From assembly GCF_037975245.1 (NCBI RefSeq), contig NC_092574.1, forward strand, positions 2,141,001 to 2,205,000: DNA of 64,000 nucleotides, read 5' to 3'. Positions 52,358 through 64,000 of this stretch are shown piece after piece. Source of the stretch: Apostichopus japonicus (lineage: Eukaryota > Echinodermata > Holothuroidea > Aspidochirotida > Stichopodidae). The notes beneath the pieces were generated by a model. That model worked only from the letters and a program-made list of their open reading frames with translations, made no database searches and was not told the DNA's origin. Made by a program: the position numbers and the translations under genes. Numbering within the stretch: position 1 is the stretch's first letter; each line of letters opens with the position of its first letter.

Positions 52358-55300
52358 GTCAAAAGTAAGGCATATATACTGATAGGCCTAGACTAGGTAT
52401 ACGTTGCAGACTATGCATAGGCTAACTTCACAGACAGACATACATGCATACAGACAACTTCAGATAATGTAAAATATCACTAACCGTAATCACGTTATGT
52501 TTACGATGTCTTGAAATGTCGTCCTTTTCTTCTCTGCAACCCCGGGCCGTCATTGTAGTCGTTCGAACAACTAAATTAAGGCGAGGAACGACGTCAAGAT
52601 ATATCCAACGTCTAGACCACACTGCTTGCAACGAAGAGAGAACTGCCCAGTACAGTACGTGTTGATATGGACGCCTACAAAATGACAACAAATATTTTCC
52701 ATTGAAAATCCACTGTGTGTGACGGTATAGTAAACACTCGTATATAGATCAACGCACACGCACGCACGGAGGTATTATGTACGTACAGCATGCAATGCAG
52801 ACAAATATTTCGGAGCGCGCGCTTCTGATTTTGTGCTGAATATTCTTGTGAGCGCTCTTGTATAACTGTTTGCATGTGCGCACGGACAAGATAGACGTCA
52901 GATTATCACGCTGTAGCTACTAAACCTTTACTTGCATGTGTACAGCAGTAGACTACTGTGATGGTTGCATGCGGCAGTTTAATTGTGTGTGCACAATATG
53001 TCAGCATTGTACGGTGGCTTAATAAGGACATAGGAAAGAAAAACAGTGTCCCCAAATCTCACAATGTTGTCTTTTTATCTCAAAATATTGCCTCTTTTTT
53101 TTCCCCCTTTAAAATTTGGACTTTAAAAGATCCATCGGGAGCTTTCTATTTTATAGCTGTTGTAAGTGTCATACCAGAAGTAATCGTTCCATTATCTTAC
53201 ACACTATAAGTCCGTCACGTTTTGGGTCCGCTAAAGTATAGCTAGAAGTTGTCAACTGACATATCAGACCCCCCCCCCCATTCCCCCGTTGATATCTGAG
53301 GGCTTGGCCTGTCAGGGTGCATGCGCATTTCTATATCATGACGCAGTTTAGACTTTGGGCTAGAAGAGGAGCAAGTTAAGCACACTGAACCGTCTGCTCG
53401 CACGGAGAAACATATCCAGATTTAAACACAGAATTTATGAAATGCTCTGTGTCACCTCCAATCCTCCTTATTTGCACATCATCTCTACTTTGATTTATGT
53501 GCTTCCACATCAAGGCATTCAAAACGATCGTGGTGACTGGAAATATGCCAAAACAAGCACTGCGTTAAGTCATTTTACGTCTTGTGTGTGCTTTTAATTT
53601 ACTTGTCTTTTCGTGTGTTTTTTTGTTGTTTTTTTTTTCGTGTTTTTGTTTTTTTGTTTTTCGTGTTTCTTCTTTCACGGTTAAACTTTTGTGCGAATGT
53701 ACAATACTCCAATTGGGGCACGGTATGCATTCATATCACATTGTTTTGGAACAATCTGGAACTGGAAGTATTATTTCGACCCAAGAATCACCAGGCTGGC
53801 GTGGTGGCCTGAACGGTTGGAAGACAGCACTGCGCGTCGGTGTTTGTTGTCAGGCTGTGTGAATCGCGCCGATCGGATGACAGACACTGCTTTGTTTATA
53901 ATGGCATCGCCAAGGTGGAATTTTTACACGGGCCTAGGATCCCAATTCCGTATCCTCCCTTAGTTCGCAAAAGCATCCGGGAGATTACGTTTAGAGTCCG
54001 GCCTTCGGGCCAGAAGTGGGCTAGCTGACTTGCAATGGAGGGCTCACGTCGATTCGGACTGGGTTGATGTTCAACGTTCAGTGAAACCATGGCCTCGATG
54101 AGGCGTAATCTCTTGTTAATTTTAGCTTTCTGTCTTCAATTTTATAATACAATAATTCAAATTAATTATTGACATTTTGCATTCATCTTTTTCTCGCTAA
54201 GTAATCACAATTTATTTAAGATTATATTGATGCTCATGTCTGCCTAGGTTCGATTCCACGCCGAAGCACTATTTTATATAATTTTTTTTTTTTTTTTTTT
54301 TTTTGGGGGGGGGGGGGGTTGTTGTTAATATCTGCATGTACATGCATGGTGTTTTAAATTTGTTTTGCTTTGTTTGTTTGTCTGTCTGTTTTTGTTTTTT
54401 TTTAGGGGGGGTGGGGGTTGTTTCTATTTGGTATATTGTTTCGCGTAAACGAAGTAGGTCATTGCAATATTTTGCACAACTTGTACTTAGAAACCAATCG
54501 GAACTTAAGACCTGAGTAGTAAATTTGATTTCTGTCTCGCTCGTCGCCTTTCACTGGAAATTTTAATGAAAGTATACATAAGGACGAAAATTGTACCTGC
54601 AAAAAGAAATGCTTCTTTTGTACAGTGTAAGGCCACCGCGACATCTTTTCTGACAATCTTGATAATATTTGTTCTTCGGGAATGTTGTGTCATTACTTAG
54701 CCTTTATATTATAAACCGTTAAGTGTGGAAACAGCTATGCTCCTGTTAGAGCAACTTCACATTTCTTAAATGCTGATTTACTGAGGCAGGCGTTTGAAAG
54801 ACAGTGTGATACAAACAGGTACGGTAACGTTATAAACAATGCCACGAGCTCTCCGTGCATTAACAACGATCGAAACGTGCGGTATTCATGACGGTACACA
54901 AAGCAGATAATGCGAATACAGCAGACTTAGCCGAGAATTAAACCTAGTAGCGCGGAGGATTTAATTATGACATACTAGGACTTTCTACCGGTAAACTTTA
55001 CTCATTGTCGAATAAATCTATCTAATTTCTACCTTATCTAGCTTTTACTCTGTAGTTAACGTATTATGACCAAAGCAAATATGAAATTCACGACAATTCC
55101 ATGGGACTTGTATATTCATTTAAAATAGCTCCGTTTTGAATCTAAAATTTAACGCTCCATTGCTATGGTAACATCGTGAATAATAGCCCTGCCGCTAATG
55201 GATAGATGACATGTAGAAGATGGCCATCGATGGCGCTCTCAACTTCTCGTGCCACGTCTGGCACCTACAAGAAGTAACCGACATATTACTGGCGCAATCC

Positions 55301-55437
55301 CGACCGAACGTATTTTAACTCTCCTACAGACTTTTCTACACTGATCCCAGAAAGCATTAAGTGCCGTCAAAATGCCTCAGTTGCTCATAGGTACATATCC
55401 ATGACGTAACACTGTTCTCGTTGTGCATAAAACTGTT
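52358..55437 (+). repeat. Unit copy 18
   Basis: Complete unit of 3080 bp with block markers A at 52762 and T5-G-T9. G at 54751 is private. Tracts are C11 and T23G14. Confidence 0.97.
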
Positions 55438-58400
55438 GTCAAAAGTAAGGCATATATACTGATAGGCCTAGACTAGGTATACGTTGCAGACTATGCATAG
55501 GCTAACTTCACAGACAGACATACATGCATACAGACAACTTCAGATAATGTAAAATATCACTAACCGTAATCACGTTATGTTTACGATGTCTTGAAATGTC
55601 GTCCTTTTCTTCTCTGCAACCCCGGGCCGTCATTGTAGTCGTTCGAACAACTAAATTAAGGCGAGGAACGACGTCAAGATATATCCAACGTCTAGACCAC
55701 ACTGCTTGCAACGAAGAGAGAACTGCCCAGTACAGTACGTGTTGATATGGACGCCTACAAAATGACAACAAATATTTTCCATTGAAAATCCACTGTGTGT
55801 GACGGTATAGTAAACACTCGTATATAGATCAACGCACACGCACGCACGGAGGTATTATGTACGTACAGCATGCAATGCAGACAAATATTTCGGAGCGCGC
55901 GCTTCTGATTTTGTGCTGAATATTCTTGTGAGCGCTCTTGTATAACTGTTTGCATGTGCGCACGGACAAGATAGACGTCAGATTATCACGCTGTAGCTAC
56001 TAAACCTTTACTTGCATGTGTACAGCAGTAGACTACTGTGATGGTTGCATGCGGCAGTTTAATTGTGTGTGCACAATATGTCAGCATTGTACGGTGGCTT
56101 AATAAGGACATAGGAAAGAAAAACAGTGTCCCCAAATCTCACAATGTTGTCTTTTTATCTCAAAATATTGCCTCTTTTTTTTCCCCCTTTAAAATTTGGA
56201 CTTTAAAAGATCCATCGGGAGCTTTCTATTTTATAGCTGTTGTAAGTGTCATACCAGAAGTAATCGTTCCATTATCTTACACACTATAAGTCCGTCACGT
56301 TTTGGGTCCGCTAAAGTATAGCTAGAAGTTGTCAACTGACATATCAGACCCCCCCCCCCCATTCCCCCGTTGATATCTGAGGGCTTGGCCTGTCAGGGTG
56401 CATGCGCATTTCTATATCATGACGCAGTTTAGACTTTGGGCTAGAAGAGGAGCAAGTTAAGCACACTGAACCGTCTGCTCGCACGGAGAAACATATCCAG
56501 ATTTAAACACAGAATTTATGAAATGCTCTGTGTCACCTCCAATCCTCCTTATTTGCACATCATCTCTACTTTGATTTATGTGCTTCCACATCAAGGCATT
56601 CAAAACGATCGTGGTGACTGGAAATATGCCAAAACAAGCACTGCGTTAAGTCATTTTACGTCTTGTGTGTGCTTTTAATTTACTTGTCTTTTCGTGTGTT
56701 TTTTTGTTGTTTTTTTTTCGTGTTTTTGTTTTTTTGTTTTTCGTGTTTCTTCTTTCACGGTTAAACTTTTGTGCGAATGTACAATACTCCAATTGGGGCA
56801 CGGTATGCATTCATATCACATTGTTTTGGAACAATCTGGAACTGGAAGTATTATTTCGACCCAAGAATCACCAGGCTGGCGTGGTGGCCTGAACGGTTGG
56901 AAGACAGCACTGCGCGTCGGTGTTTGTTGTCAGGCTGTGTGAATCGCGCCGATCGGATGACAGACACTGCTTTGTTTATAATGGCATCGCCAAGGTGGAA
57001 TTTTTACACGGGCCTAGGATCCCAATTCCGTATCCTCCCTTAGTTCGCAAAAGCATCCGGGAGATTACGTTTAGAGTCCGGCCTTCGGGCCAGAAGTGGG
57101 CTAGCTGACTTGCAATGGAGGGCTCACGTCGATTCGGACTGGGTTGATGTTCAACGTTCAGTGAAACCATGGCCTCGATGAGGCGTAATCTCTTGTTAAT
57201 TTTAGCTTTCTGTCTTCAATTTTATAATACAATAATTCAAATTAATTATTGACATTTTGCATTCATCTTTTTCTCGCTAAGTAATCACAATTTATTTAAG
57301 ATTATATTGATGCTCATGTCTGCCTAGGTTCGATTCCACGCCGAAGCACTATTTTATATAATTTTTTTTTTTTTTTTTTTTTTTGGGGGGGGGGGGGTTG
57401 TTGTTAATATCTGCATGTACATGCATGGTGTTTTAAATTTGTTTTGCTTTGTTTGTTTGTCTGTCTGTTTTTGTTTTTTTTTAGGGGGGGTGGGGGTTGT
57501 TTCTATTTGGTATATTGTTTCGCGTAAACGAAGTAGGTCATTGCAATATTTTGCACAACTTGTACTTAGAAACCAATCGGAACTTAAGACCTGAGTAGTA
57601 AATTTGATTTCTGTCTCGCTCGTCGCCTTTCACTGGAAATTTTAATGAAAGTATACATAAGGACGAAAATTGTACCTGCAAAAAGAAATGCTTCTTTTGT
57701 ACAGTGTAAGGCCACCGCGACATCTTTTCTGACAATCTTGATAATATTTGTTCTTCGGGAATGTTGTGTCATTACTTAGCCTTTATATTATAAACCGTTA
57801 AGTGTGGAAACAGCTATGCTCCTGTTAGAACAACTTCACATTTCTTAAATGCTGATTTACTGAGGCAGGCGTTTGAAAGACAGTGTGATACAAACAGGTA
57901 CGGTAACGTTATAAACAATGCCACGAGCTCTCCGTGCATTAACAACGATCGAAACGTGCGGTATTCATGACGGTACACAAAGCAGATAATGCGAATACAG
58001 CAGACTTAGCCGAGAATTAAACCTAGTAGCGCGGAGGATTTAATTATGACATACTAGGACTTTCTACCGGTAAACTTTACTCATTGTCGAATAAATCTAT
58101 CTAATTTCTACCTTATCTAGCTTTTACTCTGTAGTTAACGTATTATGACCAAAGCAAATATGAAATTCACGACAATTCCATGGGACTTGTATATTCATTT
58201 AAAATAGCTCCGTTTTGAATCTAAAATTTAACGCTCCATTGCTATGGTAACATCGTGAATAATAGCCCTGCCGCTAATGGATAGATGACATGTAGAAGAT
58301 GGCCATCGATGGCGCTCTCAACTTCTCGTGCCACGTCTGGCACCTACAAGAAGTAACCGACATATTACTGGCGCAATCCCGACCGAACGTATTTTAACTC

Positions 58401-58516
58401 TCCTACAGACTTTTCTACACTGATCCCAGAAAGCATTAAGTGCCGTCAAAATGCCTCAGTTGCTCATAGGTACATATCCATGACGTAACACTGTTCTCGT
58501 TGTGCATAAAACTGTT
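55438..58516 (+). repeat. Unit copy 19
   Basis: Complete unit of 3079 bp with block markers A at 55842 and T5-G-T9. No private substitution seen. Tracts are C12 and T23G13. Confidence 0.97.
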
Positions 58517-61500
58517 GTCAAAAGTAAGGCATATATACTGATAGGCCTAGACTAGGTATACGTTGCAGACTATGCATAGGCTAACTTCACAGACAGACAT
58601 ACATGCATACAGACAACTTCAGATAATGTAAAATATCACTAACCGTAATCACGTTATGTTTACGATGTCTTGAAATGTCGTCCTTTTCTTCTCTGCAACC
58701 CCGGGCCGTCATTGTAGTCGTTCGAACAACTAAATTAAGGCGAGGAACGACGTCAAGATATATCCAACGTCTAGACCACACTGCTTGCAACGAAGAGAGA
58801 ACTGCCCAGTACAGTACGTGTTGATATGGACGCCTACAAAATGACAACAAATATTTTCCATTGAAAATCCACTGTGTGTGACGGTATAGTAAACACTCGT
58901 ATATAGATCAACGCACACGCACGCACGGAGGTATTATGTACGTACAGCATGCAATGCAGACAAATATTTCGGAGCGCGCGCTTCTGATTTTGTGCTGAAT
59001 ATTCTTGTGAGCGCTCTTGTATAACTGTTTGCATGTGCGCACGGACAAGATAGACGTCAGATTATCACGCTGTAGCTACTAAACCTTTACTTGCATGTGT
59101 ACAGCAGTAGACTACTGTGATGGTTGCATGCGGCAGTTTAATTGTGTGTGCACAATATGTCAGCATTGTACGGTGGCCTAATAAGGACATAGGAAAGAAA
59201 AACAGTGTCCCCAAATCTCACAATGTTGTCTTTTTATCTCAAAATATTGCCTCTTTTTTTTCCCCCTTTAAAATTTGGACTTTAAAAGATCCATCGGGAG
59301 CTTTCTATTTTATAGCTGTTGTAAGTGTCATACCAGAAGTAATCGTTCCATTATCTTACACACTATAAGTCCGTCACGTTTTGGGTCCGCTAAAGTATAG
59401 CTAGAAGTTGTCAACTGACATATCAGACCCCCCCCCATTCCCCCGTTGATATCTGAGGGCTTGGCCTGTCAGGGTGCATGCGCATTTCTATATCATGACG
59501 CAGTTTAGACTTTGGGCTAGAAGAGGAGCAAGTTAAGCACACTGAACCGTCTGCTCGCACGGAGAAACATATCCAGATTTAAACACAGAATTTATGAAAT
59601 GCTCTGTGTCACCTCCAATCCTCCTTATTTGCACATCATCTCTACTTTGATTTATGTGCTTCCACATCAAGGCATTCAAAACGATCGTGGTGACTGGAAA
59701 TATGCCAAAACAAGCACTGCGTTAAGTCATTTTACGTCTTGTGTGTGCTTTTAATTTACTTGTCTTTTCGTGTGTTTTTTTGTTGTTTTTTTTTCGTGTT
59801 TTTGTTTTTTTGTTTTTCGTGTTTCTTCTTTCACGGTTAAACTTTTGTGCGAATGTACAATACTCCAATTGGGGCACGGTATGCATTCATATCACATTGT
59901 TTTGGAACAATCTGGAACTGGAAGTATTATTTCGACCCAAGAATCACCAGGCTGGCGTGGTGGCCTGAACGGTTGGAAGACAGCACTGCGCGTCGGTGTT
60001 TGTTGTCAGGCTGTGTGAATCGCGCCGATCGGATGACAGACACTGCTTTGTTTATAATGGCATCGCCAAGGTGGAATTTTTACACGGGCCTAGGATCCCA
60101 ATTCCGTATCCTCCCTTAGTTCGCAAAAGCATCCGGGAGATTACGTTTAGAGTCCGGCCTTCGGGCCAGAAGTGGGCTAGCTGACTTGCAATGGAGGGCT
60201 CACGTCGATTCGGACTGGGTTGATGTTCAACGTTCAGTGAAACCATGGCCTCGATGAGGCGTAATCTCTTGTTAATTTTAGCTTTCTGTCTTCAATTTTA
60301 TAATACAATAATTCAAATTAATTATTGACATTTTGCATTCATCTTTTTCTCGCTAAGTAATCACAATTTATTTAAGATTATATTGATGCTCATGTCTGCC
60401 TAGGTTCGATTCCACGCCGAAGCACTATTTTATATAATTTTTTTTTTTATTTATTTTTTTTTGGGGGGGGGGGTTGTTGTTAATATCTGCATGTACATGC
60501 ATGGTGTTTTAAATTTGTTTTGCTTTGTTTGTTTGTCTGTCTGTCTGTTTTTTTTTTTTTTTAGGGGGGGGGGGTGGGGGTTGTTTCTATTTGGTATATT
60601 GTTTCGCGTAAACGAAGTAGGTCATTGCAATATTTTGCACAACTTGTACTTAGAAACCAATCGGAACTTAAGACCTGAGTAGTAAATTTGATTTCTGTCT
60701 CGCTCGTCGCCTTTCACTGGAAATTTTAATGAAAGTATACATAAGGACGAAAATTGTACCTGCAAAAAGAAATGCTTCTTTTGTACAGTGTAAGGCCACC
60801 GCGACATCTTTTCTGACAATCTTGATAATATTTGTTCTTCGGGAATGTTGTGTCATTACTTAGCCTTTATATTATAAACCGTTAAGTGTGGAAACAGCTA
60901 TGCTCCTGTTAGAACAACTTCACATTTCTTAAATGCTGATTTACTGAGGCAGGCGTTTGAAAGACAGTGTGATACAAACAGGTACGGTAACGTTATAAAC
61001 AATGCCACGAGCTCTCCGTGCATTAACAACGATCGAAACGTGCGGTATTCATGACGGTACACAAAGCAGATAATGCGAATACAGCAGACTTAGCCGAGAA
61101 TTAAACCTAGTAGCGCGGAGGATTTAATTATGACATACTAGGACTTTCTACCGGTAAACTTTACTCATTGTCGAATAAATCTATCTAATTTCTACCTTAT
61201 CTAGCTTTTACTCTGTAGTTAACGTATTATGACCAAAGCAAATATGAAATTCACGACAATTCCATGGGACTTGTATATTCATTTAAAATAGCTCCGTTTT
61301 GAATCTAAAATTTAACGCTCCATTGCTATGGTAACATCGTGAATAATAGCCCTGCCGCTAATGGATAGATGACATGTAGAAGATGGCCATCGATGGCGCT
61401 CTCAACTTCTCGTGCCACGTCTGGCACCTACAAGAAGTAACCGACATATTACTGGCGCAATCCCGACCGAACGTATTTTAACTCTCCTACAGACTTTTCT

Positions 61501-61600
61501 ACACTGATCCCAGAAAGCATTAAGTGCCGTCAAAATGCCTCAGTTGCTCATAGGTACATATCCATGACGTAACACTGTTCTCGTTGTGCATAAAACTGTT
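58517..61600 (+). repeat. Unit copy 20 (mosaic copy)
   Basis: Complete unit of 3084 bp. The 5' part has the right-block marker A at 58921 and a private C at 59178, with the shortest C run (C9). The tract region instead matches copy 9 exactly: T11-A-T3-A-T9-G11, extra TCTG, T15-A-G11. It lacks the block's T5-G-T9. At 61551 it has T, not the G seen at the end of copy 9. This is a patch of copy-9-type sequence in a right-block copy. Confidence 0.97.
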
Positions 61601-64000
61601 GTCAAAAGTAAGGCATATATACTGATAGGCCTAGACTAGGTATACGTTGCAGACTATGCATAGGCTAACTTCACAGACAGACATACATGCATACAGACAA
61701 CTTCAGATAATGTAAAATATCACTAACCGTAATCACGTTATGTTTACGATGTCTTGAAATGTCGTCCTTTTCTTCTCTGCAACCCCGGGCCGTCATTGTA
61801 GTCGTTCGAACAACTAAATTAAGGCGAGGAACGACGTCAAGATATATCCAACGTCTAGACCACACTGCTTGCAACGAAGAGAGAACTGCCCAGTACAGTA
61901 CGTGTTGATATGGACGCCTACAAAATGACAACAAATATTTTCCATTGAAAATCCACTGTGTGTGACGGTATAGTAAACACTCGTATATAGATCAACGCAC
62001 ACGCACGCACGGAGGTATTATGTACGTACAGCATGCAATGCAGACAAATATTTCGGAGCGCGCGCTTCTGATTTTGTGCTGAATATTCTTGTGAGCGCTC
62101 TTGTATAACTGTTTGCATGTGCGCACGGACAAGATAGACGTCAGATTATCACGCTGTAGCTACTAAACCTTTACTTGCATGTGTACAGCAGTAGACTACT
62201 GTGATGGTTGCATGCGGCAGTTTAATTGTGTGTGCACAATATGTCAGCATTGTACGGTGGCTTAATAAGGACATAGGAAAGAAAAACAGTGTCCCCAAAT
62301 CTCACAATGTTGTCTTTTTATCTCAAAATATTGCCTCTTTTTTTTCCCCCTTTAAAATTTGGACTTTAAAAGATCCATCGGGAGCTTTCTATTTTATAGC
62401 TGTTGTAAGTGTCATACCAGAAGTAATCGTTCCATTATCTTACACACTATAAGTCCGTCACGTTTTGGGTCCGCTAAAGTATAGCTAGAAGTTGTCAACT
62501 GACATATCAGACCCCCCCCCCCATTCCCCCGTTGATATCTGAGGGCTTGGCCTGTCAGGGTGCATGCGCATTTCTATATCATGACGCAGTTTAGACTTTG
62601 GGCTAGAAGAGGAGCAAGTTAAGCACACTGAACCGTCTGCTCGCACGGAGAAACATATCCAGATTTAAACACAGAATTTATGAAATGCTCTGTGTCACCT
62701 CCAATCCTCCTTATTTGCACATCATCTCTACTTTGATTTATGTGCTTCCACATCAAGGCATTCAAAACGATCGTGGTGACTGGAAATATGCCAAAACAAG
62801 CACTGCGTTAAGTCATTTTACGTCTTGTGTGTGCTTTTAATTTACTTGTCTTTTCGTGTGTTTTTTTGTTGTTTTTTTTTCGTGTTTTTGTTTTTTTGTT
62901 TTTCGTGTTTCTTCTTTCACGGTTAAACTTTTGTGCGAATGTACAATACTCCAATTGGGGCACGGTATGCATTCATATCACATTGTTTTGGAACAATCTG
63001 GAACTGGAAGTATTATTTCGACCCAAGAATCACCAGGCTGGCGTGGTGGCCTGAACGGTTGGAAGACAGCACTGCGCGTCGGTGTTTGTTGTCAGGCTGT
63101 GTGAATCGCGCCGATCGGATGACAGACACTGCTTTGTTTATAATGGCATCGCCAAGGTGGAATTTTTACACGGGCCTAGGATCCCAATTCCGTATCCTCC
63201 CTTAGTTCGCAAAAGCATCCGGGAGATTACGTTTAGAGTCCGGCCTTCGGGCCAGAAGTGGGCTAGCTGACTTGCAATGGAGGGCTCACGTCGATTCGGA
63301 CTGGGTTGATGTTCAACGTTCAGTGAAACCATGGCCTCGATGAGGCGTAATCTCTTGTTAATTTTAGCTTTCTGTCTTCAATTTTATAATACAATAATTC
63401 AAATTAATTATTGACATTTTGCATTCATCTTTTTCTCGCTAAGTAATCACAATTTATTTAAGATTATATTGATGCTCATGTCTGCCTAGGTTCGATTCCA
63501 CGCCGAAGCACTATTTTATATAATTTTTTTTTTTTTTTTTTTTTTTTTGGGGGGGGGGGGGGGGTTGTTGTTAATATCTGCATGTACATGCATGGTGTTT
63601 TAAATTTGTTTTGCTTTGTTTGTTTGTCTGTCTGTTTTTGTTTTTTTTTAGGGGGGTGGGGGTTGTTTCTATTTGGTATATTGTTTCGCGTAAACGAAGT
63701 AGGTCATTGCAATATTTTGCACAACTTGTACTTAGAAACCAATCGGAACTTAAGACCTGAGTAGTAAATTTGATTTCTGTCTCGCTCGTCGCCTTTCACT
63801 GGAAATTTTAATGAAAGTATACATAAGGACGAAAATTGTACCTGCAAAAAGAAATGCTTCTTTTGTACAGTGTAAGGCCACCGCGACATCTTTTCTGACA
63901 ATCTTGATAATATTTGTTCTTCGGGAATGTTGTGTCATTACTTAGCCTTTATATTATAAACCGTTAAGTGTGGAAACAGCTATGCTCCTGTTAGAACAAC
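61601..64000 (+). repeat. Unit copy 21 (partial, cut by window edge)
   Basis: This is the first 2400 bp of a unit. It has block markers A at 62005 and T5-G-T9-A-G6. Tracts are C11 and T25G16. The sequence still matches the unit at the last base, so the array runs on past the window. Confidence 0.97.

Larger units (their letters stand above)
1..64000. repeat. Head-to-tail tandem array of a ~3.08-kb non-coding unit, 20.8 copies
   Basis: The same unit recurs from the first to the last base in one orientation with no interruption. Complete unit lengths in order are 3071, 3075, 3072, 3081, 3080, 3082, 3084, 3085, 3088, 3086, 3085, 3075, 3078, 3074, 3079, 3079, 3083, 3080, 3079 and 3084 bp. Length differences come from homopolymer runs, and single-base differences number roughly one per unit. 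The boundary used here (GTCAAAAGTAAGG) is arbitrary, because both ends of the window lie within repeat. By size and homogeneity this is a macrosatellite-type or multicopy-gene-type array, not a simple satellite. No long reading frame and no recognised transposon protein is present on either strand. Confidence 0.98.

Noticed and set aside
1-64000. Ribosomal DNA, 5S rRNA or histone gene cluster
   Set aside because: No 5S internal control region, no conserved 18S or 28S segments and no histone reading frames are visible in the unit on either strand.
1-64000. CRISPR array
   Set aside because: The repeat is about 3 kb long and contiguous. There are no short repeats with unique spacers and no prokaryotic gene context.
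1-64000. Unit length near 18 x 171 bp, as in an alpha-satellite-like higher-order repeat
   Set aside because: I see no internal 171-bp periodicity or subunit similarity within the unit, so the multiple is coincidental.
1-64000. Array created purely by assembly error
   Set aside because: Copies carry distinct, orderly shared variants and different tract lengths, which a simple looped assembly would not produce. Exact copy number still needs read-level support.

Overview
The whole window is one tandem array. A single unit of about 3.08 kb is repeated head-to-tail 20.8 times, with no unrelated sequence between copies. Taking the first base as the start of a unit, copies begin at 1, 3072, 6147, 9219, 12300, 15380, 18462, 21546, 24631, 27719, 30805, 33890, 36965, 40043, 43117, 46196, 49275, 52358, 55438, 58517 and 61601. 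The last copy is cut by the window edge after 2400 bases. Complete units measure 3071-3088 bp (mean 3080). Both window edges fall inside repeat sequence, so the array continues on both sides.

Copies are nearly identical. Outside homopolymer tracts I found only about twenty single-base differences in 64 kb. Almost all length variation comes from a C run near unit position 912, a T-rich stretch near 1260, a T-then-G run near 1926, and a second T-then-G run near 2023. Several substitutions are shared by neighbouring copies (6-7, 8-11, 12-13, 15-16, 15-21). This is the pattern expected from unequal exchange or local amplification. Copy 20 carries a tract type identical to copy 9, about 34 kb away, inside an otherwise right-block background.

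I see no protein-coding gene. The longest open frame is 92 codons. None of the short frames resembles a known domain, and frames on both strands overlap freely. Some are opened, closed or resized by homopolymer changes, and one is stopped in copies 9-11. I also recognise no 5S, 18S/28S, spliceosomal snRNA, histone or intact tRNA gene.

Each unit does hold signals that make it more than featureless satellite. (a) A perfect 11-base RNA polymerase III B-box (1891-1901 in copy 1) is followed 15 and 25 bases later by T-run terminators, with an A-box-like and tRNA-like segment about 230 bases upstream. (b) A 138-base segment (1622-1759) can fold into a closed multi-helix structure with a UUCG tetraloop. 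(c) An RFX X-box-like site, a YY1-like palindrome, a CRE-like site and a TATA-like site lie in the last 280 bases of the unit and the start of the next. (d) Long C, G and T runs could form non-B DNA. A working hypothesis is an array of Pol III-type non-coding RNA genes, or a satellite derived from a tRNA-related SINE. The sequence alone does not prove transcription.

The source is most likely a eukaryote, probably an invertebrate animal. The reasons are long non-coding tandem units, long homopolymers, CpG not obviously depleted, Pol III-type internal promoter elements and no prokaryotic gene structure. I cannot name the species. Sub-features are annotated once on copy 1; all other copies carry them at the equivalent offset.
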